This document shows positions 33,475 to 43,389 of a stretch of 64,000 nt of DNA, piece by piece. Positions within the stretch are counted from its first letter, which is position 1. Each line of letters opens with the position of its first letter. The position numbers and the translations under genes were made by a program. Location of the stretch: positions 15,475 to 79,474 of the IMG/VR virus record IMGVR_UViG_3300001472_000003; one strand, written 5' to 3'. Under the pieces are notes generated by a model. That model saw only the letters and a list, made by a program, of their open reading frames with translations. It had not been told where the DNA came from and searched no databases. The DNA comes from a virus.

Positions 33475-34638
33475 TTACTTCTTTATAAATTGTTTAAAGT
33501 CAACAAATGTATTTGTTTTTCCTTGAGCATTTTTTCCACCAGTGTCAGTAAAGGTAATATTTCCTTTAATAAACACTTTACCATCAGGTCCTGTAAAATT
33601 AATAAATGCGTTATTTGTTGTTCCATTTCTGGTTATAGATAAATCAAACCCTTTTTGGAATTGTGTTATCAGATTTTGTAATTCTTTACTCTCTCTTGAT
33701 GATATAATCTTCATCTTATTAGAATCACCTATAGCTGCATAAAAATCATCTTCACCATCGAAACCAAGCATTTTTAACATACGGCTATTAATTTGTTCTT
33801 TTTGAGATTTATAATTTTTTTTAAATATTAATGATAAAATTTCTATTACTTCACCATGAGATGCTTTAGCTGTTTTACGTGCTGTAGCTTTATCCGCACC
33901 TGACTTCATTTCTGAACCAATAATATTCTGCAAATCTAGTAATCGATTTATTTCTTTAGATGAACCATAATCTTTAGTAAATTTAACCACAAATTCTGCA
34001 GAGGTTCTTGGTAATGATGACACGTCATCGTAGAATATAGTTTTAATTAATGATATAAATGTTGAATTTGATAAATTAATTGATGATGATTTATATGCCT
34101 TTAATGATGCCATTATACTATCTATAACTACTTTTTTAGAGTCTTTAGTTGTTGTAAGAATAATATCAGCCTTAGTATCTCCCTTGCCTGTATCTCCCGT
34201 CATTTCTATATCAAATGTTAAAAAATTTAAATCTTCTCCATTAGTTTGGATATCTTTAAAAATTTGGTCACCCATTATTTTTCCAGCAGCTTCTTGTCTT
34301 TTAATTTCATTACTTGGTGCTTTAAGTTTTATTAATTCTTGTTTTTTTTGATTATATATCTTAGTGCATGTAGTGGGTGTTGATCTTGGAGTAACTCTTA
34401 ACCCTGCTTTTTCTAAAGCTTGTGATAAACTAACTGCTGTTGCAAATTCTGAAAGATATCCTAATCTTGATTTTAAATCAATTTGTTCATTTAATTTATA
34501 ATCAGATATTTTAATAGATTGTTTGCGACCAAATTTAATTTTTTTAAACAAATCTTTTAATTTTATAGCAATAGAATTTAATATTGATTTAATATTAAAT
34601 TTTTCTTCTAACTCAGTATATTGTAAAAATTGTAACAT
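33475..34638 (-). CDS. Late protein with possible PD-(D/E)XK core (387 aa)
   Basis: DTKADIILTTTKDSKKVVIDS...SLKAYKSS resembles a restriction-endonuclease-like D...(S/E)xK site near residues 156-185. The C-terminal part contains TFDIEMTGDT and glycine-rich strands. A late TATAAATA promoter is 23 bp upstream, so it is expressed late, as a virion or packaging-stage protein. The nuclease reading is tentative. Confidence 0.5.
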   Translation of the reverse strand: MLQFLQYTELEEKFNIKSILNSIAIKLKDLFKKIKFGRKQSIKISDYKLNEQIDLKSRLGYLSEFATAVSLSQALEKAGLRVTPRSTPTTCTKIYNQKKQELIKLKAPSNEIKRQEAAGKIMGDQIFKDIQTNGEDLNFLTFDIEMTGDTGKGDTKADIILTTTKDSKKVVIDSIMASLKAYKSSSINLSNSTFISLIKTIFYDDVSSLPRTSAEFVVKFTKDYGSSKEINRLLDLQNIIGSEMKSGADKATARKTAKASHGEVIEILSLIFKKNYKSQKEQINSRMLKMLGFDGEDDFYAAIGDSNKMKIISSRESKELQNLITQFQKGFDLSITRNGTTNNAFINFTGPDGKVFIKGNITFTDTGGKNAQGKTNTFVDFKQFIKK

Positions 34639-34660
34639 TTATTTGGTTTCCTCTATTATC

Positions 34661-34668
34661 TATTTATA
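34661..34668 (-). promoter_or_regulatory. T4-type late promoter TATAAATA
   Basis: Exact TATAAATA on the minus strand, 23 bp before the 387-aa gene. Confidence 0.75.
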
Positions 34669-34672
34669 ATCC

Positions 34673-34861
34673 TCAATACATGACATGTTGTTGCCATATA
34701 AATTGACAATATAATATAATTCCGAGATAAAACCAGCCTGCTTCTTTATATTTTGTACTTATCATAAGAGGTATTGATAAAAAAGATAGTATCATCGCAT
34801 ATAATACTATTGCGGGTATTACTATCAATCTCATAATATTGTTTATTATAATAGGTATCAT
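34673..34861 (-). CDS. Small membrane protein after nrdB (62 aa)
   Basis: Two hydrophobic segments (IVIPAIVLYAMILSFLSIPL and GWFYLGIILYCQFIW). Overlaps the nrdB stop by 4 nt. Function unknown. Confidence 0.65.
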   Translation of the reverse strand: MIPIIINNIMRLIVIPAIVLYAMILSFLSIPLMISTKYKEAGWFYLGIILYCQFIWQQHVMY

Positions 34862-35904
34862 AATGATAACCCTGAAAATGTATTTTCTTCAATATCTTTT
34901 TTTACTCCCCCAATTACATAAGAGGTTATTTCAGTCTCTTGTGGTGCTACTTGCACCTCACCACCACTAATCCATTTTTGTGTCCAAGGAAGTGGATTGC
35001 TTCCGGTTTTATTTTGTATGGGCATGCCTATTGCAGTGCGTCTTTTATTTGCTATCCAATCAACATAGGTTTTTAATACATCTGCATTAAGTCCTATCAT
35101 TGATCCATCTTTAAATAAATAATCTGCCCATTCTTTTTCTTGATTAACTACATCATTAAACATTTTTGTAACTTCATCTTCATATTCTTTTTTAATAGTA
35201 GCAAATTCTGGATCATCTTGTGGCAATAATTTTAATAATTGTTGTGTAGATCCTAGATGTATATTTTCATCTCTACATATTAATTTAATTATTTTAGCAT
35301 TGCCTTCCATTTTCTTTAATTCTGCAAATGCCCAACTACAAGCAAAAGACACATAAAATCTTATTCCTTCTAAAGCGTTAACCGAATTTAATGCTAACCA
35401 TAAATTGGATTTAGTTGGAAATTCTATTAATCTATCATAATATTTGCCTATATCTCTAGCGCAATCAACAATTGGTTTAATATTCATAATTGAATCAAAA
35501 ACATCACCAGGATTAGAGTAAATATTTCTAATAATATGTGTATATGATCTTGAATGTATTGTTTCTGAAAAACTCCATGTCTCTATCCACGTCTCTAGTT
35601 CTGGCAAAGATACTATCGGCAAGAATGCTAGGTTAGGTGCTCTTCCTTGCACACTATCTAATAATATTTGTCTTTTTAAATTTGATGTAAATATATGTGC
35701 TTCCTGATCAGTTAATGATCTAAAATCTTTAGAATCCCTCACTATATCAACCTCTTCAGGCCTCCAAAAAAAACCTAATTGTTTGTTTGTTAGCTTTTCG
35801 AATTGTGGATACTTAACTTGATCATATCTTGCTATTTCTACTTCACCATCAAAAAACATATTTCGTTCTAGATGAGACTTTGTTGCTTTACTTATAACAC
35901 GCAT
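34858..35904 (-). CDS. nrdB: Ribonucleotide reductase class Ia beta subunit
   Basis: 348 aa. The di-iron site is intact: Asp83 in LLDSVQGR, Glu114 and His117 in SETIHSRSYTHI, with the radical Tyr121. Makes the tyrosyl radical used by NrdA to reduce ribonucleotides. Overlaps nrdA by 13 nt. Together with thyX it supplies dNTPs for phage replication. Confidence 0.95.
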   Translation of the reverse strand: MRVISKATKSHLERNMFFDGEVEIARYDQVKYPQFEKLTNKQLGFFWRPEEVDIVRDSKDFRSLTDQEAHIFTSNLKRQILLDSVQGRAPNLAFLPIVSLPELETWIETWSFSETIHSRSYTHIIRNIYSNPGDVFDSIMNIKPIVDCARDIGKYYDRLIEFPTKSNLWLALNSVNALEGIRFYVSFACSWAFAELKKMEGNAKIIKLICRDENIHLGSTQQLLKLLPQDDPEFATIKKEYEDEVTKMFNDVVNQEKEWADYLFKDGSMIGLNADVLKTYVDWIANKRRTAIGMPIQNKTGSNPLPWTQKWISGGEVQVAPQETEITSYVIGGVKKDIEENTFSGLSL

Positions 35905-38192
35905 GATTCACATTCCTCTTGAGTTTGTTGTTGTTGTGGTAAGTTATAATCTTCCATAGAATGTTGTGGTTCTTCAATTTCATCTGTGGCGCCATCAAAT
36001 GTATTAAAATAATATAATTGTTTACCACCATACTTATAAAACATAATAATGTGTTTTAACATTATACTCATTGGTATTTTTTCATCATCAAAAAATTGTG
36101 GATTATATGATGTATTAACCGAAATACCTTGATCTATCCATTTTTGCAATACAGATACTATTTTTAAATATCCTTCTGGTGATTTTTGATCCCATAATAA
36201 TTCATATTTATTTTTTAACTTTCTATATTCTGGTACAACCTGCTTGAGTATTCCATCTTTTGATTGTTTTACTGATACAAATGCTCTAGGCGGTTCTATA
36301 CCATTAGTTGCATTAGATATTTGAGATGATGTCTCTGATGGCATTAATGCCATTAATGTTGAATTTCTAATACCATATATTTTAACATCCGTGCATAATT
36401 TAGTCCAATTAAGAGTTGGTTTTCTATCAACTAACTCATCTACTTCTTTTTTATATGTATCGATAGGGAATATTCCTTGAGAATATTTAGTCTCGTCATT
36501 TAATAAACACGGTGCTTTTTCTCTCGCTAATTTAATAGATGCTTTAATTAAATAATATGACCAGGCTTCTGCATATTCATCTATTAAAGCAAGATTTGGA
36601 TTACTGTACGTCATATTATTTTTAGCCATCCAATATGCAAAATTTATTATACCAATACCTAATGGTCTTCTATTCATGGTGCTGGTCTCTGCTGCTTGGA
36701 CAGGATATTCCTGATATGTAAGAAGAGCATCTAATGCTCTTACAGCCATTTCACATGGTTTTTTAAAGTCCTCAGGAGATTTAATATTGCCCCAATTAAT
36801 TGCAGCTAGTGTACAAAGGCTTATCTCTCCACTATTGTCATTAATATCTTTTAATGGTTTAGTGGGCAAATTAATTTCGCAACATAGATTAGATTGTTTA
36901 ATTGGTGCTTTTGATGATATAAATGATCCATGCTCATTTGCATGATCAACATTCATTAAATATATTCTACCGGTATCTTTTCTTTCTGTGACAAAAGAAG
37001 AAAATAGGTCTATAGCTTTTATTACTTTTTTCTTTATCTTATATGATCTCTCAGCTTTTTCATATAACTCTTGAAATTTATCTTGATCATTATAGAAAGC
37101 ATCATAGAGGCCGGGCACATCCGATGGTGAAAATAAAGTAATATTGCCATTATTTAATAGCCTTTGATACATTAGTTTATTAAATTGAACTCCATAATCT
37201 AAATGCCTTATCCTATTATCTTCAGTTCCTTTATTATTTTTAAGAACTAATAAATCTTCAACCTCAAGATGCCAGCATGGATAATATAATGTCGCAGCAC
37301 CACCTCTAACACCACCTTGAGAACAAGATTTAACTGCAGATTGAAATAGTTTATAAAATGGAATTACTCCAGTATGTGTGGCATATCCTCCATTAATAGG
37401 TGATCCTAATGATCTGATATTGCCTGCACCTATACCTATACCTGCCTTTTTAGATACGTATTTAACTATAGCACTCGATGTTGCATTAATAGAATCTAAT
37501 GTATCGTCTGTCTCAATAAGAACACATGAACTAAATTGTCTGACAGATGTTCGAACACCTGACATTATTGGTGTTGGTAATGATACATCAAAATTCGATA
37601 TAGCATTATAAAAATCAACAATTTTTAACAATCTATCATGCTGTTCATCTTTAAATAAAGTCATGGCTATTAACATATAAGCAATTTGTGGAGTCTCATA
37701 TATTTTATCCGAAGATCTATTTTTAACTAGATATTTGCCTCTAAATTGTTCCATTGCAGCGTATGTAAGAATATCATCTCTATCATGATCTATACTCTTT
37801 TCAAGAATATCATACTCCTCTTGTGTGTACCACTCTAATAGCTGTGGTTCGTAAAACCCCTCGTCTATCACGCGTATAACGTGATTAAATAGTGTATTAG
37901 GAGCATATTTACCATATACTTCTTTACGCAATTGATAATTTATTAGCCTGCCTGCTACATATTGATAGTTAGGTGTATCTTCACTAATTAGATCCGCAGC
38001 TGCTTTAATTAAGGTTTCTTGCACATCAGTAGATCTCATTTTATTGAAAAATTGTATATGGGATTTTAACTCTACTTCAGAAGCGGATACTCCTGTAAGA
38101 TTATCACAAGCCCATGAGACTACCTTGTGAAATTTGTTTAGATTGAGAGGTTCTATATTTCCATCTCTTTTGGTTATTAGTATTTGCGACAT
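35892..38192 (-). CDS. nrdA: Ribonucleotide reductase class Ia alpha subunit
   Basis: 766 aa. N-terminal ATP-cone-like segment (ITKRDGNIEPLNLNKFHKVV), ten-stranded barrel with SNLCCEINLPTKPL and MALMPSETSSQISNATNGIEP, and C-terminal redox pair CESC. Reduces NDPs to dNDPs with NrdB and glutaredoxin. Confidence 0.95.
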   Translation of the reverse strand: MSQILITKRDGNIEPLNLNKFHKVVSWACDNLTGVSASEVELKSHIQFFNKMRSTDVQETLIKAAADLISEDTPNYQYVAGRLINYQLRKEVYGKYAPNTLFNHVIRVIDEGFYEPQLLEWYTQEEYDILEKSIDHDRDDILTYAAMEQFRGKYLVKNRSSDKIYETPQIAYMLIAMTLFKDEQHDRLLKIVDFYNAISNFDVSLPTPIMSGVRTSVRQFSSCVLIETDDTLDSINATSSAIVKYVSKKAGIGIGAGNIRSLGSPINGGYATHTGVIPFYKLFQSAVKSCSQGGVRGGAATLYYPCWHLEVEDLLVLKNNKGTEDNRIRHLDYGVQFNKLMYQRLLNNGNITLFSPSDVPGLYDAFYNDQDKFQELYEKAERSYKIKKKVIKAIDLFSSFVTERKDTGRIYLMNVDHANEHGSFISSKAPIKQSNLCCEINLPTKPLKDINDNSGEISLCTLAAINWGNIKSPEDFKKPCEMAVRALDALLTYQEYPVQAAETSTMNRRPLGIGIINFAYWMAKNNMTYSNPNLALIDEYAEAWSYYLIKASIKLAREKAPCLLNDETKYSQGIFPIDTYKKEVDELVDRKPTLNWTKLCTDVKIYGIRNSTLMALMPSETSSQISNATNGIEPPRAFVSVKQSKDGILKQVVPEYRKLKNKYELLWDQKSPEGYLKIVSVLQKWIDQGISVNTSYNPQFFDDEKIPMSIMLKHIIMFYKYGGKQLYYFNTFDGATDEIEEPQHSMEDYNLPQQQQTQEECESCVL

Positions 38193-38193
38193 C

Positions 38194-38898
38194 TTATTCC
38201 CCGTATTTACTTATTAATGGAAATATATTTGTTATAGCTGCAGCACATTCTTTGGCTATTAATATATGTTCTTTTTGTGTACCGTTATTCGATCTTAACT
38301 CAATATAATGTATCCATGACCTAATGGTGCCATTTACATACATTCTACTCATAATAAGACCTTCTGGCAACACAGCTCTTGCTTGTTCTTTTGCTATGCC
38401 TTTTTCTATAGCCCAATTATATGCTTTAGCTGCAGCTATAGTAACTTTATCTTGTTCTATAATCCAATCTTCTTGTAATTGTTTATCATACTCTAATGTG
38501 TAATCCAAATCAATTGAATTTTGTCTATTATTTGGATCTTGTATTCTTGCTTCACGTCTAACCCATTTTAATGATTCAAGAGGGTTTGCATATCTTTGAC
38601 TAAATTCTTGGAAGGAAAATGATCTATGTCTTAAAATTTGTCTTGCAATATCTCTTGGTGCATTAATTTCTAAGCAAGCAGATACCATTTCAAACGGAGA
38701 CCAGTGTTTGTGTGTTGCAAGATAGGATAACAGCTTTTCTGATGTCTCCTTGTTAATTTGATTTGATGGATTGGATACACGGGCGCAATACGCAATAAGT
38801 TCCTGGATACTATCACTTTTTAATTCCTTCTCAAATTCTAAATATGGTTTAGAATAGCTTAATAATTTAACACTTATATTTTTTTCCATGATATACAT
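38194..38898 (-). CDS. thyX: Flavin-dependent thymidylate synthase
   Basis: 234 aa. RHRSFSFQEFSQRY is the ThyX signature (RHRxxSxxExSxRY) that binds FAD and dUMP. Converts dUMP to dTMP using folate and FAD. Overlaps primase by 25 nt. SAR11-type hosts also rely on ThyX (known for several marine groups). Confidence 0.95.
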   Translation of the reverse strand: MYIMEKNISVKLLSYSKPYLEFEKELKSDSIQELIAYCARVSNPSNQINKETSEKLLSYLATHKHWSPFEMVSACLEINAPRDIARQILRHRSFSFQEFSQRYANPLESLKWVRREARIQDPNNRQNSIDLDYTLEYDKQLQEDWIIEQDKVTIAAAKAYNWAIEKGIAKEQARAVLPEGLIMSRMYVNGTIRSWIHYIELRSNNGTQKEHILIAKECAAAITNIFPLISKYGE

Positions 38899-39887
38899 CG
38901 CACCTTTGCTTCTAAATCTTTATAATTATTTTGATCTATTAATAATTTTATATCAGCAATTCTCTTACCCGACATCACCATATCATTAATATCTTTATGT
39001 TGAATACTTTCTGGCCATAGACAAACATTATATCCTTTATCTATAGTCTTTTGTACCTTCGATACAATTTCCTTACTTCTTGGTTCATTATCATAACATA
39101 TTATTGCTTTATTTTTATCTATATTTAATTTTTCTAATACACTTATTATATCAGACCCGGCAACAGCAATTGAATTATCTATAAACATTGAATCAATCGG
39201 CCCTTCGAAAACATAAAACTTTTTATTTAAATCCGCGTTATTTAATCCAAAGACTTTAGGTGCTGTTGTATCTAACATAATAGTAATATATCTCATACTA
39301 TTATTATTACTTGTTGCTCTACCTTGAAATCCAAACATTACTCCGTGTTTATCTATAAATGGAATAATTATTCTTTTATCATTTTTAGGTAGATTATAAA
39401 CCCCTGGCATAATAAAATCAACCCAAGCCGCAAAGTCAGGACAATAATATAATTGTGCATGATATGGATTTGGTATTTTCCTGTGTAATATATATGATTT
39501 TACAGAATGATCCCATTGCAGCTGTGAGATTTTTTTAAGTTTATTTAAAGGTTTTTTGCTACTATCAAATACAGGTTTAGTAAAGCATTCAATTGTCTTT
39601 GGTTTCTTATCTTTACTTTTATCATTTAAAGATTCTAGTGCATAATCTTTAAATAAAATTGGATTAATCTTTTGTATAAAATTACTAAAATTCGATCCAT
39701 GATGGCAATTATGGCAATAGTATAAAAGATTATTGTCTTTATTTAAAAGATATCCTCTAGCTTTAAATTTATTTTTTTGAGAATCACCACATATAGGACA
39801 ACGAAAATTATATCCATTGTTTACTCTTTTAAATCTCTCTAATTGTGATGATAATAATGTAGCGTATTTGTTTTCAATCCATGTCAT
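38874..39887 (-). CDS. 61: DNA primase (gp61-like)
   Basis: 337 aa. Zinc-binding domain with FRCPICGDS and YYCHNCHHGS (CxxC...CxxC), then a Toprim-type region (FYVFEGPIDSMFIDNSIAVAG and IICYDNEPRSKEI). Makes RNA primers at the fork with the gp41 helicase encoded at 50.8-52.2 kb. Confidence 0.9.
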   Translation of the reverse strand: MTWIENKYATLLSSQLERFKRVNNGYNFRCPICGDSQKNKFKARGYLLNKDNNLLYYCHNCHHGSNFSNFIQKINPILFKDYALESLNDKSKDKKPKTIECFTKPVFDSSKKPLNKLKKISQLQWDHSVKSYILHRKIPNPYHAQLYYCPDFAAWVDFIMPGVYNLPKNDKRIIIPFIDKHGVMFGFQGRATSNNNSMRYITIMLDTTAPKVFGLNNADLNKKFYVFEGPIDSMFIDNSIAVAGSDIISVLEKLNIDKNKAIICYDNEPRSKEIVSKVQKTIDKGYNVCLWPESIQHKDINDMVMSGKRIADIKLLIDQNNYKDLEAKVRCISWKKI

Positions 39888-39922
39888 TATTTAAATATAT
39901 AGCAATTATCTATAAAAATCAA

Positions 39923-40318
39923 CTAGAAAATATTTTTATATGGGATAATCGAAATAACAAATCCTATTACTGCAGCGCCACCAATAACCATCCATCTCCA
40001 CGTCTCAAGACGTTCTAATCTTTTGTCCATTGATTCTATTTTATTAATTACTCTACGTTCTGTTTCGGTTATACGCGCATGTAATTTTTCGTATTGCTCA
40101 ATTCTATCTCGGTCTTTATTATGAGAATCTTTATGCATATGTGCTATCTCCTCTAGCGCAGTTGCTAATCTTTCTTCCATAATATCTTGTCTTGATTTTA
40201 ATTCATTGGTAACTTCTAAAAGTTGTTCTTGGTGTTGTTCTACACGCAATAGTAATGATTCAGTAAATGATACTTCTTTTTTCAATTCTGCAATTTGAAC
40301 TTTTGTATCTACATCCAT
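39923..40318 (-). CDS. Coiled-coil membrane-anchored protein beside the holin (131 aa)
   Basis: A long charged coiled coil (residues about 5-105) ends in one membrane helix (WRWMVIGGAAVIGFVISIIP). Similar layouts are seen in phage hemolysin/XhlA- or spanin-like lysis accessories. Abuts the holin gene, so a lysis role is likely. Confidence 0.65.
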   Translation of the reverse strand: MDVDTKVQIAELKKEVSFTESLLLRVEQHQEQLLEVTNELKSRQDIMEERLATALEEIAHMHKDSHNKDRDRIEQYEKLHARITETERRVINKIESMDKRLERLETWRWMVIGGAAVIGFVISIIPYKNIF

Positions 40319-40773
40319 TATTTTCTAGCCTTTTCGATAGCTCGTGATCCAAACCAAAAAGAGATTACTGCTGCAAATATTGCTTTAGTATCTTCATCCC
40401 ATAATAAATTTATTGCTTCAGTAAAGTTTGTACCAGTATTTATAGCTTCAACAAGTAAAGTTATCTCTATTGTGCAAAATAAAATAAAAAAAGCATATGT
40501 AATAACCGGTCTTACTGATCTTTGTAATGCGGATATCCAGCCTGTATTATTAGCCATTGCTGTATCATGCGCTATAAGCCTAGCATGTTCTTCTGATGAT
40601 GCTTTAATTTCAAATGATTTTAAATCAAATTTTTGATCTAATTTACTCATGTGAGCAACCATTTTCATTTTTTCTAATTCATGCCTTCTTTCATTTTTAG
40701 CAGCAAACATATCTGTTATCGCAGGCACGGTCGAACTCGCAAAACCAATTAATGATCCTATAACTGTTAACAT
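40318..40773 (-). CDS. 3TM-type phage holin
   Basis: 151 aa. Small N-terminal hydrophobic segment (VIGSLIGFASSTVPAITDMF), a central helical charged region and two C-terminal helices (VITYAFFILFCTIEITLLVE; IFAAVISFWFGSRAI), as in the 3TM holin family. It would control the timing of lysis, releasing the T4-type lysozyme. Confidence 0.75.
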   Translation of the reverse strand: MLTVIGSLIGFASSTVPAITDMFAAKNERRHELEKMKMVAHMSKLDQKFDLKSFEIKASSEEHARLIAHDTAMANNTGWISALQRSVRPVITYAFFILFCTIEITLLVEAINTGTNFTEAINLLWDEDTKAIFAAVISFWFGSRAIEKARK

Positions 40774-41486
40774 TAGTTAATTCCTAGTTTTTTAATTCTT
40801 CTTAGTAACCCAGAAGTCTCTTTTTTATTTTTATCAGTATATTTTTTTTGTTTCTTTTTAGATACTCCAGGCTCTCCATCTGGACCTACACCTATACCCG
40901 CAATAGCACCATCACCTACTTGGTTTGCAATATCTTCATTAAAGTAATCTGTTTTGTTACTTTTACCTGTTTTTTTAATAATTGCTAGTTTTGCTGGAAT
41001 ATGTTTTTGAATACTATTCATGTGATCTCTAGCATTTTTCTCACTACTGTGATAACTCATAATATAACGAGTTTTAGGTGCTTCTGTGTTAATTACTGCA
41101 TGAGTGTATGACTTTACCTTATCTCCTTTGGCTCTACCACCTACTCGCATTTCATTAGCTACTGCACTTTCTACAAGAGATACTACTTGATCTTCATTCA
41201 TATCTTCTTTATATTCTTTAATCAAAAATAAAGCAGCAGCATATGATGCTAATTTAGATTTGCCTCCAGGAACTTTTTCTAATAATCTTTTAAGACGTAA
41301 CACCATTAGATCAAATATACGAAATGAATTGCGTTCTTCTATTGTTGATAATGTAGATCTTTTTTTAAGTATATTGCCTCTTTCATCAATTATACCCAAC
41401 TCAAATGCTTTCCATTCTTTAAATGGTGTTGTGAGTCTTCGTATGAATTGATATACTAGAAATAAATCTACTGCTACTCCGGCCAT
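40773..41486 (-). CDS. Conserved virion-module protein (237 aa)
   Basis: Helical N-terminus (VDLFLVYQFIRRLTTPFKEW), LRLKRLLEKVPGGKSKLASY in the middle and a Lys-rich C-terminus. I recall orthologs in the structural module of marine T4-like phages. Exact role unknown. Confidence 0.7.
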   Translation of the reverse strand: MAGVAVDLFLVYQFIRRLTTPFKEWKAFELGIIDERGNILKKRSTLSTIEERNSFRIFDLMVLRLKRLLEKVPGGKSKLASYAAALFLIKEYKEDMNEDQVVSLVESAVANEMRVGGRAKGDKVKSYTHAVINTEAPKTRYIMSYHSSEKNARDHMNSIQKHIPAKLAIIKKTGKSNKTDYFNEDIANQVGDGAIAGIGVGPDGEPGVSKKKQKKYTDKNKKETSGLLRRIKKLGIN

Positions 41487-41875
41487 TTATACTTCCTTAA
41501 AACCTTTATTATTGCTTCATTTGGTTGTACATCACTGCAGATAATAGTTCTATTAGGTAAATTAATACTTTCTATTTTTTCTGGAAGTCTTTGCATGAAT
41601 ATTAAAAATGGTATCAAATATTCATGTAATCCATCCAATTTTAAAAATAACATTCTATTAGTAGGCACATGGCCAAATACATTATATAAAACTACTAAGT
41701 GATTAATAATTAATCTATCTTTTATTTCATTATTTAATTTTATTTTATTCAATAATCTTTTAATATATTTAAATCTTTTTATATCATCATAAAATTCAAC
41801 TATATCATGGCACTGACTATTATCATAATGTTTTGCTGCGTATAGCATAAAGTTCGCGTTATTTAAATTATCCAT
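41474..41875 (-). CDS. Conserved phage protein (133 aa)
   Basis: Helical, containing VVLYNVFGHVPTNRMLFLKL, which I recall from a family of small proteins in T4-like marine phages. Overlaps the virion-module gene by 13 nt. Confidence 0.7.
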   Translation of the reverse strand: MDNLNNANFMLYAAKHYDNSQCHDIVEFYDDIKRFKYIKRLLNKIKLNNEIKDRLIINHLVVLYNVFGHVPTNRMLFLKLDGLHEYLIPFLIFMQRLPEKIESINLPNRTIICSDVQPNEAIIKVLRKYKWPE

Positions 41876-41893
41876 AATACCAATTTCAATTTA

Positions 41894-42613
41894 TTAATGT
41901 AGGTTAGCCCAAGTTCCATTACATCTTACTTGTGCTTTATAATCTTCTATATTATATATCATCATTCCATCAGCTGCAGATAAAGCATCTCTTACTGATG
42001 TATTTACATTAGGCAATATTGGAATAGAATTAAACGTAGTAATATTATCAGAATCCGTTCCTAATGTAGTATTGCCAGTTATTGATGGGTTCGAAACCAA
42101 GCCGACTATTTCATGAGAACCATTACTTGACGCGTAAAGGTTATCACCATTTGCAACTTCTCTTGTTGCTAAGGTAATAGTATTATTAGCATCTATATCA
42201 AAACCAATATTTCTACCTGATTGTAATAATATTGTATTATTGGAAATAACATTTTGTGTATGTGTGGCTGCACTTTCTGGATCAGTAATTGTAAATGATT
42301 CAAGAAACGGCATAGCGGTTGTATTAATTGATAATGCTATATTATCAGTATTAGTAGTTGTATCAACTATGAGATCACTACTACCAGATACATTAATGGC
42401 CAATGCAATTATATTGGCATCTGCTGTTGTATCAACCGTAAGACCTCCACTACCAGCAATATTTAATATTCCAGGTAATGAATTTGCTAGACCTTGAAAT
42501 GTTATCTTTTTTGATTCTATTAATGCTGCATTTGCTGCATCAGTAACAGTTATAAACAAATCATTTGCAACGGCGGTAACGGATGTGTTTAATTCACTTA
42601 TTTTCGTTGCCAT
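41894..42613 (-). CDS. Tail/neck fibre-like protein (239 aa)
   Basis: Begins MATKISELNTSVTAVANDLF, a start common in phage structural and fibre proteins, followed by repeated Ser/Thr/Asn/Val beta strands (LTVDTTADANIIALAINVSG and LIVDTTTNTDNIALSIN). Likely a fibrous virion component. Confidence 0.65.
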   Translation of the reverse strand: MATKISELNTSVTAVANDLFITVTDAANAALIESKKITFQGLANSLPGILNIAGSGGLTVDTTADANIIALAINVSGSSDLIVDTTTNTDNIALSINTTAMPFLESFTITDPESAATHTQNVISNNTILLQSGRNIGFDIDANNTITLATREVANGDNLYASSNGSHEIVGLVSNPSITGNTTLGTDSDNITTFNSIPILPNVNTSVRDALSAADGMMIYNIEDYKAQVRCNGTWANLH

Positions 42614-42627
42614 TTATATATTCCCTA

Positions 42628-42945
42628 TTAGCTATCAGCTAAAATTGAATCATCAGCTGTACCAGTTGAATTAGCAGTAGCATCAGTATTAGCATAATCT
42701 GTTGCATCACCTTCAATATGTCCAGCTACAAGAACCTCAAAATGTTCTCTGCCAGATCTTTGTCCAGAACCAACAGTTCTTTTAACCCATCCAGTATGTG
42801 CAATTCCTCCATCAGCAGCTACTTCGTCAGCTGATGCTCCCATTACGGTATTGCCGAATTGTGCTTGGCCAGTCTCACCTGTATCAGTTCTAACAATAAA
42901 CTTAGGTGCATCACTGTGCTGGTCATTTTTACCATATAATGCCAT
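42628..42945 (-). CDS. Conserved structural-module protein (105 aa)
   Basis: Start at 42945 (MALYGKNDQHSDAPKF) has an AAGGAG ribosome site. The sequence GWVKRTVGSGQRSGREHFEV is a pattern I recall as widely conserved in marine T4-like phages. Probably a virion protein. Confidence 0.75.
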   Translation of the reverse strand: MALYGKNDQHSDAPKFIVRTDTGETGQAQFGNTVMGASADEVAADGGIAHTGWVKRTVGSGQRSGREHFEVLVAGHIEGDATDYANTDATANSTGTADDSILADS

Positions 42946-42955
42946 TCTTTTCTCC

Positions 42956-43369
42956 TTATTTAATAGCTTGTGAAAAAGAGTTATAACCTTTTTCATATTG
43001 TTTTTGTAATTTAATTTTATCTGCTGGACTAGATCTATTATACTTTGTTAAGGCTGCTTGTGCGTCCTTAAATGATACTTTTTTCTTTTTTCCATCACCA
43101 AATTGTATATCTTTTTGGCCTCTTAAAGAAACTGATTTGCGCAGTTGCATAACAATATGTTCTACACCATCATCTTCTTCTTGGGATTTTTTAGATTCGC
43201 CCATTTTAGTATTTGCCATAGTTTTTAACCTATCTTTTTCAGTCTCATCAATTTTGCGTAGATAATTTATTTTATTAAGCGCGCTCACCATCTGATCTTT
43301 AGTTGTAGCATTTCTTTTCAACTTATCAGCTTCTTTCATTTTTCTTACTGTTTTTTGGTCACAAGCCAT
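42956..43369 (-). CDS. Hypothetical structural-module protein (137 aa)
   Basis: Very Lys/Asp/Glu-rich and helical, with ACDQKTVRKMKEADKLKRNA at the start. Function unknown. Confidence 0.65.
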   Translation of the reverse strand: MACDQKTVRKMKEADKLKRNATTKDQMVSALNKINYLRKIDETEKDRLKTMANTKMGESKKSQEEDDGVEHIVMQLRKSVSLRGQKDIQFGDGKKKKVSFKDAQAALTKYNRSSPADKIKLQKQYEKGYNSFSQAIK

Positions 43370-43389
43370 TGTTTTATCTTTCTTACTTA

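Noticed and set aside
42055-42105. Possible tRNA because of GGGTTCGAAACC
   Set aside because: It lies inside a good coding frame and no cloverleaf is apparent. No tRNA gene was found in the window by eye.
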